Positions 25,260-34,210 of a DNA stretch of 64,000 nucleotides are shown here, piece after piece. This DNA is from an uncultured Clostridia bacterium (GTDB taxonomy: Bacteria > Bacillota > Clostridia > Christensenellales > Borkfalkiaceae): assembly GCA_944327625.1 (NCBI GenBank), contig CALVHL010000002.1:62001-126000 (forward strand), given 5' to 3'. The first letter of the stretch is position 1. The number at the start of each line of letters is the position of its first letter. A program made the position numbers and the translations under genes. The notes beneath the pieces were generated by a model, which made no database searches, was not told the DNA's origin, and was given only the letters and a program-made list of their open reading frames with translations.

Positions 25260-26237
25260 TCAGCTGTTTTGCATTAAAATATCCTCTATTTTGTGCATAT
25301 CGTAACATTTGAGTTCTGCCGCCTCGAGGTTGCAAAGCTGCATATCCACCGCGCTCAGCCTGTGGTTTTCGTAGGTCGAATAATAATAAATTCCGTCGTC
25401 GGCGTCCATGCAGCAGGTGTATCTCGTAATCTCCCACCTGCCGTCCGCGGTATGACAACAGCCGCGCTGGTTGTCGACGCTCCCAAGGATATGGAAGAAC
25501 TGATTGACGCAGGCGATCTGATCTCTGTCGCAGACGCTGTTGAGTTTGACGAACGCCGCCCTGACGAATCTCGACGCGGGCGAAAGGTCGCCGGGAAGCC
25601 CCATTGCGCCCATTCCCCTGCCGTATTCGTAAAGCTTCAACCCCTTCGCAAAGCTATTCTTCGCGCTGTCCGTCGAGAGCGACATATAATTATTGAGGTT
25701 AAAAAGCTGCATATCGAAGGGCGGATTATTCGTAAGAACGCCTATCGGGTTGTCGTACACCTTTACTCCGCTCTCGACAAATTCGACGGTTATGCAGTCC
25801 TTCGCGTCGGCAATCAGCCAATGCAGTTCGGCAGGCGGCATTTGCGCGCTGAACGCCTCGGAGACGAGCGTCATCTCCCTAATGTGCCGCCTTACCTCGT
25901 CGACGCTCGAAAAGAGCCCTAAAATCCAGGGAATAAACTCGAACTGGGCGATATTGAACCTGCCGCGCGGAACGTCGGAATATACGGCGTTGCCGACAAA
26001 ATTAAGCCCCGCGACGCACAGCCCTTTCTCGTTCATGCCGTCAAAAAAGAGCGGAAAACCCTCCTCGACTATCGCCGTGCCGATTATGGCATAATGGCTT
26101 GAAATTCTGCCCTCGTGCCTGAAATCGAAGATAAAATTGCGCGGCGCGACGACGACTTTTTCGTCAAACGCCAAGTCATAGTCGAGAGTGCGGCCGAAAT
26201 ATAGGTGATTTTTTTTAAAAGTAATAGCAGTACACAT
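25260..26237 (-). CDS. Choloylglycine hydrolase family, likely bile salt hydrolase
   Basis: This Ntn-hydrolase family splits amides such as conjugated bile salts or penicillin V. The 325-residue protein starts MCT, so Cys2 becomes the nucleophile after loss of Met. Residues equivalent to those of the Clostridium perfringens enzyme are all present: C2, R16, D19, N79 (AGLNF), N170 (VLTNNP) and R223 (PASRF). MNEKGLCVAGLNF and GIYYYSTYEN are also very close. No signal peptide is seen, so it is cytoplasmic. A bile salt substrate is the best reading and implies a gut habitat, but penicillin V acylases and acyl-homoserine lactone acylases share the fold. It follows hisIE by 31 bases. Confidence 0.88.
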   Translation of the reverse strand: MCTAITFKKNHLYFGRTLDYDLAFDEKVVVAPRNFIFDFRHEGRISSHYAIIGTAIVEEGFPLFFDGMNEKGLCVAGLNFVGNAVYSDVPRGRFNIAQFEFIPWILGLFSSVDEVRRHIREMTLVSEAFSAQMPPAELHWLIADAKDCITVEFVESGVKVYDNPIGVLTNNPPFDMQLFNLNNYMSLSTDSAKNSFAKGLKLYEYGRGMGAMGLPGDLSPASRFVRAAFVKLNSVCDRDQIACVNQFFHILGSVDNQRGCCHTADGRWEITRYTCCMDADDGIYYYSTYENHRLSAVDMQLCNLEAAELKCYDMHKIEDILMQNS

Positions 26238-26268
26238 TATGTAAAAATACGGCGGAATTTTGCCAAAA

Positions 26269-26916
26269 TTATTGCATCTTTTGCTGTTTTACCTTGTGAT
26301 CGATTATGTGCCTCGACGCGAGTTCGGAAACGAGCCGCTCTAACGGAATACCCATGTAGACCATGAGAACGAGCACGTGATAGGCGAGATCGGCAATTTC
26401 AAATACCGTCTCCTCCTTATCACCGCCCTTGCCTGCAACGACTACTTCGGTGCACTCCTCGCCGACCTTTTTAAGTATTTTATCGATGCCCTGCTCAAAG
26501 AGATATGTCGTGTATGAACTCTGCGGCTTTTCGGCAAGGCGCTGACATAAGAGTTCGTAGAGCCCGTCAAGCGAAAATTCGGTAAGTTTATCGCTCTTAA
26601 AGACGTAATCGTTGAAACAGCTGTCAGTTCCGAGATGACAGGCGGGGCCGTCCTTTACGACCTCCACGCAGAGCGCATCCCTGTCACAGTCTGCCTTTAT
26701 TGACACTATATGCTGAAAATTGCCGCTCGTTTCACCCTTGCGCCAGAGACACTTGCGGCTTCTCGAATAGAAGCAGGTCTTGCCCTCGGCAATGCTTATT
26801 TCAAGGCTTTCCCTGTTCATATAGGCAACCGTAAGCACTTTTTTGGTAAAAAAGTCGGTTACTATGGCGGGAATTAACCCCTTTTCGTCAAATTTTAATG
26901 TATCAAGATCTATCAT
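26269..26916 (-). CDS. hisIE: Bifunctional phosphoribosyl-AMP cyclohydrolase / phosphoribosyl-ATP pyrophosphatase
   Basis: HisIE carries out the second and third steps of histidine synthesis. The 215-residue protein has the HisI domain first (about 1-105; YSRSRKCLWRKGETSGNFQHI and the zinc/magnesium region DCDRDALCVEV...CHLGTDSCF) and the HisE domain second (about 115-205; KKVGEECTEVVVAGKGGDKEETVFEIADLAYH). It is the last his gene and overlaps hisF by four bases. Confidence 0.95.
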   Translation of the reverse strand: MIDLDTLKFDEKGLIPAIVTDFFTKKVLTVAYMNRESLEISIAEGKTCFYSRSRKCLWRKGETSGNFQHIVSIKADCDRDALCVEVVKDGPACHLGTDSCFNDYVFKSDKLTEFSLDGLYELLCQRLAEKPQSSYTTYLFEQGIDKILKKVGEECTEVVVAGKGGDKEETVFEIADLAYHVLVLMVYMGIPLERLVSELASRHIIDHKVKQQKMQ

Positions 26917-27668
26917 ATTCTGACCTCCACGCCGCTTGATTTCAATTCCCGCTTCAACTGACCTATCGTAAAATCTTTATAATGAAAGACCGAAGCGCCC
27001 AGCCCCGCGTCGACGTTTACCCGTTTGAAAAGCTCCTTGAAATGCTCGACAGAGCCCGCGCCGCCGCTTGCAATGACGGGAATATTTACGGCGTTTACAA
27101 TCTTTTCGAGAAGCGGCAGATCAAACCCGTTTTTAACACCGTCGGTATCTATGCTGTTTATTACGAGCTCGCCCGCACCACTCTCCTCGCCGAATTTAGC
27201 CCATTCGATTGCGTCGATGTCAGTTTTAACCCGACCGCCGAGCGAATAAACGCGGTAGCCCTCGTCGCACAGCTTCACGTCCATGGAGAGCACAACGCAC
27301 TGATTGCCGTAGCGCTTGGCGGCATTACCGATGAGGTCGGGATTTTTTATTGCGCCGCTGTTGACGCTTACCTTATCCGCGCCGCATTTTAGTACGGTAT
27401 CGAAGTCGTCGAGGGTATTTATCCCTCCGCCGACCGTCAGCGGAATGAATACGTTTCGCGCAACTTCGCGGAGGACGTCGCAAAAGAGCGACCTGTTTTC
27501 CGCACTTGCGACTATATCGTAGAACACGAGCTCGTCTGCGCCGCTGTCAGAATAAAAAGCCGCAAGCTCAACGGGATCGCTTACGTCTTTCAAAGACGAA
27601 AAGTTAGTTCCCTTGACAACCCTGCCGTGCTTTACGTCCAGACAAGGTATAATTCTCTTTGCCAACAT
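26913..27668 (-). CDS. hisF: Imidazole glycerol phosphate synthase subunit HisF
   Basis: HisF is the cyclase half that uses ammonia from HisH to close the imidazole ring, giving IGP and AICAR. The 251-residue beta/alpha barrel begins AKRIIPCLDVKHGRVVKGTNF with the catalytic Asp, and has SMDVKL at the second catalytic position and two phosphate-binding loops. It is separated from hisA by 143 AT-rich bases, the only sizeable gap inside the his cluster. Confidence 0.96.
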   Translation of the reverse strand: MLAKRIIPCLDVKHGRVVKGTNFSSLKDVSDPVELAAFYSDSGADELVFYDIVASAENRSLFCDVLREVARNVFIPLTVGGGINTLDDFDTVLKCGADKVSVNSGAIKNPDLIGNAAKRYGNQCVVLSMDVKLCDEGYRVYSLGGRVKTDIDAIEWAKFGEESGAGELVINSIDTDGVKNGFDLPLLEKIVNAVNIPVIASGGAGSVEHFKELFKRVNVDAGLGASVFHYKDFTIGQLKRELKSSGVEVRI

Positions 27669-27731
27669 AAATTTTTACCCTTTAAAGCAATTTTAAAACA
27701 ATAAGCGAAAAATCAAAGTTCAATTTATAAA

Positions 27732-27773
27732 TTAAGAATTCTTAAACCAAAGAAAATATTCAATAGGTTTAAG
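27732..27773. other. Inverted repeats in the hisA-hisF gap
   Basis: TTAAGAATTCTTAA (27732-27745) is a perfect palindrome, and CTTAAACC (27741-27748) pairs with GGTTTAAG (27766-27773) across 17 bases. There is no clear T-run. These could be an operator, a processing hairpin or chance in AT-rich DNA. Confidence 0.4.
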
Positions 27774-27811
27774 CAAAAAAATAATAAATTTGTTGAAATA
27801 ATTGCAAAATT

Positions 27812-28528
27812 TCAATCTTTTGCGACCTGTACGGCCTCTGCGAGGGGTATTTTACCCTCATACAGCGCCTTGCCCAAAATAGCGCCGTAAACGCCCATTT
27901 CTTTAAGTTTTTTAACCTCATCGACGAAAGTAATGCCGCCGGAAGCCGTTATTTTGGGGTATTCTGTCTGACATAGTACTCTGTAAACTTCTAAATTTGT
28001 GCCTTTCATCATGCCGTCTTTGGAAATATCCGTATAAATAACGTGCTGTACGCCGATTTCTTTAAGCCTTTTGCAGAATTCGAGCGAGTTTATGTCCGTA
28101 ACTTCCTTCCAGCCGCTTATAGCAACCTTGCCGTCTTTCGCGTCTACGCCGACTGATATTGCACTTCCGAATTTCTGCACTGCTCTTTCCACGAAGGAAA
28201 AATCTCTTACGGCGACCGTACCTAAAATAACTCTCCTTACGCCGCAGTCGAGATATCGCTCTATCTGGTCGAAAGTTCTTATGCCTCCGCCGACCTCGAC
28301 GAACATATCGCGCGATTTTACGATGCTTTCAATCGTCTCGGCGTTCTCCGCTCTGCCGCTCTTTGCGCCGTCGAGGTCGACGACGTGCAGACAGCGCGCT
28401 CCCGCCTCAAAGAAGCTCTGCGCCGCCTGCAATGCGGATACCGCATATTTCTTTTCTCTCGAATAGTCGCCCTCGCTCAGGCGCACGACTTTGCCGCCGA
28501 TCAGGTCTATTGCGGGAAATATCTCCAT
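27812..28528 (-). CDS. hisA: ProFAR isomerase HisA
   Basis: HisA opens the ribose of ProFAR to give PRFAR, the fourth step. The 238-residue beta/alpha barrel starts MEIFPAIDLIGGKVVRL with the catalytic Asp, and has HVVDLDGAKSG, VEVGGGIRT and TDISKDGMMKG. A copy of the dispersed motif TCTGACATAGTACT lies in the coding region (27963-27980). It starts one base after the hisH stop. Confidence 0.95.
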   Translation of the reverse strand: MEIFPAIDLIGGKVVRLSEGDYSREKKYAVSALQAAQSFFEAGARCLHVVDLDGAKSGRAENAETIESIVKSRDMFVEVGGGIRTFDQIERYLDCGVRRVILGTVAVRDFSFVERAVQKFGSAISVGVDAKDGKVAISGWKEVTDINSLEFCKRLKEIGVQHVIYTDISKDGMMKGTNLEVYRVLCQTEYPKITASGGITFVDEVKKLKEMGVYGAILGKALYEGKIPLAEAVQVAKD

Positions 28529-28529
28529 G

Positions 28530-29141
28530 TCAAACCCTCATACTTGCAAAATTTTTGAGTATTTTCAGCCCCGTATCGCCGCTCTTTTCGGGGTGGAACT
28601 GAACGCCGCAGACATTTTTATTCTGCACCGCAGCAGTTACGTCAAAGCCGTAATCGGTCGTCGCGACGAGGTTTTCGCCGCCGCACTCTGCGTAATACGA
28701 ATGGACGAAATAGACATAGTCACCGTCCTTCAATCCCTCGAAAAGTGCGCTTTTTTGCGTAAATTTAAGCGTATTCCACCCAATATGCGGTATCTTTAAG
28801 CCGTCAATGCGCTCGGCAAGCGGTCTTACCTGCCCCGCAATCAGCCCCAGCCCGCCGTGTTCGCCGTATTCATAGCTCTTGTCGAACAGAAGCTGCATGC
28901 CGAGGCAAATTCCGAGAAGCGGCTTGCCCTGCGCCGCGAGTTTTACTATCGTCTCGTCCAGCCCCTTTTCCCTTAGCTTTTTCGCCGCGTCACCGAACGC
29001 ACCTACGCCAGGAAGAATTATTCTGTCAGCTTCGGAAATGACTTTCGGATCGCCGCTGACAATACTTTTTTCGCCGATTTTGGCAAAGGAACTTTCAAGA
29101 GAGAACAAGTTGCCCACACCGTAGTCTACAATGGCTATCAT
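28530..29141 (-). CDS. hisH: Imidazole glycerol phosphate synthase subunit HisH
   Basis: HisH is the class I glutaminase half that feeds ammonia to HisF. The 203-residue protein has the nucleophile in LLGICLGMQLLF and the His-Glu pair in GVQFHPEKSG. It begins at the hisB stop with a one-base overlap. Confidence 0.96.
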   Translation of the reverse strand: MIAIVDYGVGNLFSLESSFAKIGEKSIVSGDPKVISEADRIILPGVGAFGDAAKKLREKGLDETIVKLAAQGKPLLGICLGMQLLFDKSYEYGEHGGLGLIAGQVRPLAERIDGLKIPHIGWNTLKFTQKSALFEGLKDGDYVYFVHSYYAECGGENLVATTDYGFDVTAAVQNKNVCGVQFHPEKSGDTGLKILKNFASMRV

Positions 29142-29752
29142 CAGAGCACTCCCTTACTTGACGGCAGAGCGTCGCCGTTTACTTCTACCGCCTTTCTCAT
29201 CGCGCGGGCAAACGCCTTGAATGCGCACTCGATAATGTGGTGAGTATTCCTGCCGAAAAGCTGTACGAGGTGAAGCGTTACGCGAGCTTCGCGGGTGAAC
29301 GCAATGAAAAATTCCTCTATAAGCTCGGTATCGAACAGCCCGACCGCCTTTGCCCTGACTTCGTCGCTTTCGTCGCTGACTTTCGCCGTCTCGATTTTAA
29401 GCGCGTAGTTGAGCGTTCCCCTGCCGCTTATATCTGCTGCGCAGAGCACGAGCGCCTCGTCCATGGGAATGGTCACGTCGGCATAGCGGGCAATTCCTCG
29501 CTTGTCGCCGATTGCAGAAAGAAAAGCCTGGCCTAAAACTATGCCCACGTCCTCGACGGTGTGGTGAAAATCTACGTTGGTATCGCCGCGGCACTCGATA
29601 TTCAGCCCGAAACCGCTGTGCACGGCAAAGAGCTCCATCATGTGGTCGAGAAAACCGCACTCCGTGTCTATCTTATAATCGCCGCCGTCGAGGCAAAGCC
29701 GCAATTTTATGCGCGTTTCGCGCGTGTTCCTCTCAATTTCAGCACTTCTCAT
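29141..29752 (-). CDS. hisB: Imidazoleglycerol-phosphate dehydratase
   Basis: HisB removes water from IGP to give imidazole acetol phosphate. The 203-residue monofunctional enzyme has the metal-binding repeats GFLDHMMELFAVHSGF, DFHHTVEDVGIVLGQA and THHIIECAFKAFARA. ATG 29752 is preferred to TTG 29758 two codons earlier. It overlaps the end of hisC by 14 bases. Confidence 0.96.
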   Translation of the reverse strand: MRSAEIERNTRETRIKLRLCLDGGDYKIDTECGFLDHMMELFAVHSGFGLNIECRGDTNVDFHHTVEDVGIVLGQAFLSAIGDKRGIARYADVTIPMDEALVLCAADISGRGTLNYALKIETAKVSDESDEVRAKAVGLFDTELIEEFFIAFTREARVTLHLVQLFGRNTHHIIECAFKAFARAMRKAVEVNGDALPSSKGVL

Positions 29753-30800
29753 CGTCAAGTATTTCCTTTATAACATTCAGAAGTTTGCCCGTCTCGCTAT
29801 CCGTTCCGACGGTGATCCTAATATAGTCCTTTATACGCTCGTCGCCGAAATGTCTGACGAGTATTCCCCTGTCCTTCAATAGTTTATACAGTCTCTCGCC
29901 GCCCATCGCGCACTTTGCAAGTACGAAATTTGCCGACGACGGCAGCACTTCAAAGCCGTATTCTTTGAGCCCGTCAACGAGGAAGCCCCTCGTCTTTACT
30001 ATCTTTTCGACGGTACTTTTAAAATATTCCTCGTCCTCGATTGCGTTTTTTGCCAATACAGACGAAACAGCATTGACGTTATAGGGGTGGAACGAATCTT
30101 TTACCTTCTTTATGTCCTCGATGAGCTGAGGCGGGGCTATTATATAGCCCACCCTCGCACCCGCGAGCGAGCGCGACTTTGAAAAGGTGTTGACCGTGAC
30201 GAGATTGTCATATTTCTTTATGAGCGGCACGGCGTTCCAATCGCTGAAATCGGCGTAGGCCTGATCGACTATGACTATATTTTCGCGGTTATTTGCAATT
30301 ATGCTCTCAATGTCGCCGCCGTCTGCCGCAATGCCAGTCTGTGCGTTGGGGTTGGCAATAACTATGCTCTTGCCCTTGCCGAAATAGTCGGACGGACGAA
30401 GCGTGAAGTCTTCAAGGAGCGATATTTTCTCGCACGGACAGCCAAATAATTTGGCTATGACCTCATAAAAGCCGTAGGTCACGTCGGGGAAGCACACGCC
30501 CTGCCTGCAATACGCATAGAACGCAAACGCTAGCGCCTCGTCAGAGCCGTTGGTGACGAGCACTTCCGCGCAGTCCACGCCGTAACGGGCGGCGATTGCC
30601 GCCGTCAGCTCCCGACTTTCGGGATCGGAATAGCGTTTGAGATTGAGAAGCGTCTCGCCGTCGACCGCCGCCACCGCGCGCGCCGAGGTGTAATACGGGT
30701 TCTCGTTGGTATTAAGTTTTATATATTTCCTGTCCCGCGGCTGTTCGCCGGGAACGTAAGGACTTATGGCATTTATCCGACTGTCGGCAAATCTGCTCAT
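29739..30800 (-). CDS. hisC: Histidinol-phosphate aminotransferase
   Basis: HisC transfers the amino group from glutamate to imidazole acetol phosphate. The 353-residue protein is a fold I PLP enzyme; the PLP lysine is in NTFSKSRSLAGARVGYII, preceded by VDQAYADFS. It is a little short at the N-terminus but complete. It overlaps hisD by four bases. Confidence 0.93.
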   Translation of the reverse strand: MSRFADSRINAISPYVPGEQPRDRKYIKLNTNENPYYTSARAVAAVDGETLLNLKRYSDPESRELTAAIAARYGVDCAEVLVTNGSDEALAFAFYAYCRQGVCFPDVTYGFYEVIAKLFGCPCEKISLLEDFTLRPSDYFGKGKSIVIANPNAQTGIAADGGDIESIIANNRENIVIVDQAYADFSDWNAVPLIKKYDNLVTVNTFSKSRSLAGARVGYIIAPPQLIEDIKKVKDSFHPYNVNAVSSVLAKNAIEDEEYFKSTVEKIVKTRGFLVDGLKEYGFEVLPSSANFVLAKCAMGGERLYKLLKDRGILVRHFGDERIKDYIRITVGTDSETGKLLNVIKEILDDEKC

Positions 30801-32068
30801 TTAAATCTAACTGCGACACTTTGGGCGTGTGCCGTCAATCCCTCCGATTTTGCAAAAGTTATAATGTCGTCTGCGACATTTTCAAGTTTTTTGCGGGTAT
30901 ATTTTACGTATTGCGTCGTCTTGATGAAGTCCTCTACGCCGAGCGGCGAGGAAAACCTTGCCGTGCCGCTTGTCGGCAACGTGTGGTTTGCGCCCGCGTA
31001 ATAGTCGCCGACCGCTTCGGGGGTGCTGTACCCGAGGAATACAGAACCCGCATTGTGCACGAGAGCGAGCAATTTTTCAGGCTCTCTGACGCTCAGTTCG
31101 AGATGTTCGGGCGCGAGCTTATCCGACAGCCTGACGGCTTCTTCAAGGTCGTCCGCAATGATGATTTTACAGTTATTTTCAAGCGATTTTCTCGCTATTT
31201 CCGCCCTTTCGAGCGCGGCGCACTGTCTGTCGAGTTCAACCGAAACCTCGTCGGCAAGCTTTGCGCTGTCGGTAATGAGTACCGCCGTCGCCCTTACATC
31301 GTGTTCTGCCTGAGACAGAAGGTCGGCGGCTACGTCGCGCGCCCTCGCCCCGTCGTCGGCAATGACGAGAATTTCGCTCGGCCCTGCCACCATATCAATG
31401 CCGCAGATGCCGAATACCATCTTCTTAGCCGTCGCAACATAGATATTGCCGGGGCCGGTAATCTTGTCTACCTTGGGTATGCTTTTGGTGCCGTAGGCAA
31501 GCGCCGCGACTGCCTGCGCCCCCCCCGTCTTATACACTTCGTCTACGCCCGCAATTCTGGCGGCGACGAGCACTTCTGCCTTGACTTTGCCGTTCTTCAA
31601 GGGCGGCGTGACCATAACTATGCGGCTTACGCCCGCTATTTTGGCAGGAACGGCGTTCATGAGCACCGTCGAAGGATATGCCGCCGTGCCGCCAGGCACA
31701 TACAGCCCCGCGCTTTCGAGAGGTATTACCTTCTGCCCGATTATGCAGCCGTCCTGCTCGATCTCAAACCCTTCCCTCAGCTGTTTTTTATGAAATTCAG
31801 CGATATTAGCCGCAGATCTTTGCAAAATTTGAGTATATTCCCTGCCGACGAGCGCTTCCGCCTCGGCAAATTCCTGCTCGCTGACTCTGAAATTGTCTAT
31901 CTCTACCTTGTCGAAAGCCAGGCTGTATTTTCTTAGAGCGCTATCGCCGTTCGCGCGGACGTCGTCGATAATCGCCCTCACCGTGCCGTCGACGTCGCAG
32001 GCCTGTTCGGCCGTGCGGCAGAGCATATTTTCGATAAGTTGCGGGGTAAATTTAATCGGCTTTATCAT
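30797..32068 (-). CDS. hisD: Histidinol dehydrogenase
   Basis: HisD oxidises histidinol to histidine in two NAD-linked steps at a zinc site. The 423-residue protein has YVPGGTAAYPSTVLMNAVPA, VDKITGPGNIYVATAKK, PSEILVIADD, LLSQAEHD and LAPEHLEL. It overlaps hisG by four bases and hisC by four bases. Confidence 0.96.
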   Translation of the reverse strand: MIKPIKFTPQLIENMLCRTAEQACDVDGTVRAIIDDVRANGDSALRKYSLAFDKVEIDNFRVSEQEFAEAEALVGREYTQILQRSAANIAEFHKKQLREGFEIEQDGCIIGQKVIPLESAGLYVPGGTAAYPSTVLMNAVPAKIAGVSRIVMVTPPLKNGKVKAEVLVAARIAGVDEVYKTGGAQAVAALAYGTKSIPKVDKITGPGNIYVATAKKMVFGICGIDMVAGPSEILVIADDGARARDVAADLLSQAEHDVRATAVLITDSAKLADEVSVELDRQCAALERAEIARKSLENNCKIIIADDLEEAVRLSDKLAPEHLELSVREPEKLLALVHNAGSVFLGYSTPEAVGDYYAGANHTLPTSGTARFSSPLGVEDFIKTTQYVKYTRKKLENVADDIITFAKSEGLTAHAQSVAVRFK

Positions 32069-32688
32069 CTTTTGGTCACCTCCGAAAGCTTTTCAACGAC
32101 TTTCTTTATCTCGGCATTGCGGAATTTATACGCGCTCTTGTTGGCAATCAGCCTTGCGCTTATCTCCGAAATGCACTCGAACACCCTTAAATTATTTTCC
32201 TTTAAAGTCGAGCCCGTCTCAACGATGTCGACTATTACGTCGGAAATGCCGAGCACGGGACCGAGCTCTATCGAGCCGTTGAGTTTTATCGTCTCGATTT
32301 CCCTGCCCTTTTGAGCAAAATATTTTTCGGCGGTATGCGTGAATTTGGTTGCCACCCGAAGCGGCACGGACATATCGTCCTGCCAATCGTCCTTAGCGGC
32401 AACGCACATTTTGCATTTGCCGAGCCCGAGGTCGAGAAGCTCGTACACGTCGGGATCGTATTCGTTGAGAATATCCTTGCCGACAACGCCGATATCGGCG
32501 GCGCCGAGCTCTACATACACGCTTACGTCGGCGGGTTTTACCCAGAAATAACTCACTTCGCCCTTGCTGTCCTTAAATACGAGTTTGCGGCTGTCCTCCG
32601 AATATTCGTCACAGCCATAGCCGACCGAGGCGAGCATTTTATACACCTTTTCGCCCAGCCTGCCCTTAGGGAGCGCAATGTTTATCAT
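32065..32688 (-). CDS. hisG: ATP phosphoribosyltransferase, short form
   Basis: HisG joins ATP and PRPP in the first, feedback-controlled step. The 207-residue length is the short (HisG_S) form, which lacks the C-terminal regulatory domain and needs HisZ; hisZ is directly upstream. MINIALPKGRLGEKVY and DIVETGSTLKENNL are typical. The gap to hisZ is two bases. Confidence 0.96.
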   Translation of the reverse strand: MINIALPKGRLGEKVYKMLASVGYGCDEYSEDSRKLVFKDSKGEVSYFWVKPADVSVYVELGAADIGVVGKDILNEYDPDVYELLDLGLGKCKMCVAAKDDWQDDMSVPLRVATKFTHTAEKYFAQKGREIETIKLNGSIELGPVLGISDVIVDIVETGSTLKENNLRVFECISEISARLIANKSAYKFRNAEIKKVVEKLSEVTKR

Positions 32689-32690
32689 CT

Positions 32691-33770
32691 TTAACCTCCC
32701 GAACTCAGATCGGTAATTTCAACCGCGCGGAGCGCACTCTGCTGACCGCTGCGGCAGAGCCTCACGCTCTTTCCGCCTCTCTGGGCGATTTCGGCGCATT
32801 TCAGCGCCTCGTCCTCGCTGCCGTCGTCGTAGATAATCAGCCTGTCGACTATGCAGTCGGACGCGGCGAAGTACCGCTCTAATTCCCCGAGATAGACAGC
32901 AAAACCTATCGCGCCGCCCTCTTTGCCGAATTTATGTAGCAGATTGTCATACCTGCCGCCGCTTAGAACGCACTGCGGAACGCCGTCTATATAACCGCCG
33001 AACACCAGCCCGCTGTAATAGTCCGCGTCATTCGCCATAGAGAAATTTATGCTTATCTTATCGCCGAAACCCGCGCAGGTCAGCCGCCTGACAAGTTTTT
33101 CAAGCTCGTCAACGGCATTTTCCATAGATTTGTTGAGGATATTGCGCCTTGCGAGCTCGAGCGTCTTTTCTGCGTCGCCGTCCGAATTGACCGCCGCGAT
33201 AAACGCATCGATCGCCTCTATTTTAAATTTCTTATTTTCGGCAAGCTTTAAAAAGTCGTGCACGTCCTTGCGGCGAAGATAGTTCTTGACTTCCTCCCCG
33301 TCGCTCCCGAATTCGCTAAGCAAGCCCTCGGTGAAGCCGACGTGGGATATGTCGACAGCGTAACTCGGGCTGATTATCTGCAAGCTCTTACAGATGAGCT
33401 CGGCGAGTTCCGCCTCGCAGAGACTGTCGATGACGCCGACCACCTCGGCGCCAGTCTGCAAAATCTCCCTGAAATCTCTGCCGCCCGCCGCTCTGCGGTA
33501 AACCCGCTCGTTATAAAAATATTTTTCGGTTGCGCCGACGGCAATGTCGGTACGCCTTATGAGTGACAGCGTGACGTCGGGGCGGATAGCCATAAGCCTG
33601 CCCGTCAGATCGGTAAAGGTAATTACATTCTTGCCGACGAGGAATTTTTCGTTCTCCCTGTACAGCGAATATTCCTCGAAACAGCCCGATTTGAAATTCT
33701 TATAGCCGTAGCTTTCAAACAGCGCGGTTATGCCCGCGACAGCCTGTTCTTCCCTTATTCTGAACTTCAT
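32691..33770 (-). CDS. hisZ: ATP phosphoribosyltransferase regulatory subunit
   Basis: HisZ is a histidyl-tRNA synthetase-like protein that has no tRNA charging role and forms the active, histidine-sensitive complex with short HisG. The 359-residue protein keeps the class II synthetase core (motif 2-like FYNERVYRRAAGGRDFREILQTGAEVVG; a glycine-rich LSGGRYDNLLHKFG), but lacks the long anticodon-binding domain of HisS. Its ATG follows the yerC stop directly. Confidence 0.92.
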   Translation of the reverse strand: MKFRIREEQAVAGITALFESYGYKNFKSGCFEEYSLYRENEKFLVGKNVITFTDLTGRLMAIRPDVTLSLIRRTDIAVGATEKYFYNERVYRRAAGGRDFREILQTGAEVVGVIDSLCEAELAELICKSLQIISPSYAVDISHVGFTEGLLSEFGSDGEEVKNYLRRKDVHDFLKLAENKKFKIEAIDAFIAAVNSDGDAEKTLELARRNILNKSMENAVDELEKLVRRLTCAGFGDKISINFSMANDADYYSGLVFGGYIDGVPQCVLSGGRYDNLLHKFGKEGGAIGFAVYLGELERYFAASDCIVDRLIIYDDGSEDEALKCAEIAQRGGKSVRLCRSGQQSALRAVEITDLSSGG

Positions 33771-34058
33771 TTATTTTCCCTTTTTATCATAGTCGATAAA
33801 TTTTCTGTAACCGCCGCTGCCGTAGCTTATAGAACGGGAAATTCTCGAAAGCGTAGTGCTCGAAATATCCGTCTCGGCGATTATTTCGCCGTAGGTCTTG
33901 CCCTCCAAAAGCAGCTTGGCGGCATAGGCACGCTGTGCCATCTGCTCTACTTCCTTATAGGTGCAGAGATCCTCCAAAAGCGCTTTGCAGTCGTCTTCGG
34001 TCTTTAATTTTCTCAGCGCAGAATATAAGACGTGCGCATATTCGTTATAATCTTTCAT
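33771..34058 (-). CDS. yerC: TrpR-family regulator, YerC type
   Basis: The 95-residue all-helical protein matches the TrpR/YerC group: YSALRKLKTEDDCKALLEDLCTYKEVEQMAQR then the helix-turn-helix GKTYGEIIAETDISSTTLSRISRSI. It is the first gene of the his operon and abuts hisZ. YerC-type proteins have been proposed as histidine repressors (HisR) in Firmicutes. A palindrome overlapping its own promoter is a likely operator. Regulation of this operon by it is therefore inference, but well placed. Confidence 0.88.
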   Translation of the reverse strand: MKDYNEYAHVLYSALRKLKTEDDCKALLEDLCTYKEVEQMAQRAYAAKLLLEGKTYGEIIAETDISSTTLSRISRSISYGSGGYRKFIDYDKKGK

Positions 34059-34080
34059 TCTTCACCTGCAACTTTTCTAC

Positions 34081-34109
34081 ATTATACTTTATTACAGTAA
34101 AGAAGTAAA
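34081..34109 (-). promoter_or_regulatory. his operon promoter with palindromic operator
   Basis: On the minus strand TTTACT (34104-34109), 17 bases, TATAAT (34081-34086). The spacer holds CTTTATTACAGTAAAG (34087-34102), an inverted repeat with arms CTTTA and TAAAG; a second pair, ACTTTA and TAAAGT (34086-34111), is nested around it. A repressor bound here would block polymerase. Confidence 0.7.
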
Positions 34110-34125
34110 GTGTTTTGAGCAAAAA

Positions 34126-34161
34126 ATATAAGAAAAAGTCGGAGAATTTTTCCTCCGACTT
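34126..34161 (-). terminator. Terminator of the arginine-thiI transcript
   Basis: AAGTCGGAG (34136-34144) and CTCCGACTT (34153-34161) form a nine-base stem, followed on the minus strand by a T-run. Confidence 0.88.
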
Positions 34162-34210
34162 ATGTATGGGCAATTTCTGCCCTAATAATATTAAAGTTTT
34201 ACTGTTTCGA

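Noticed and set aside
27669-27811. T-box or riboswitch between hisA and hisF, or before other amino-acid operons
   Set aside because: No T-box core (AGGGTGG...CCGCG type) or known riboswitch pattern is seen; the gap is AT-rich with only simple inverted repeats.
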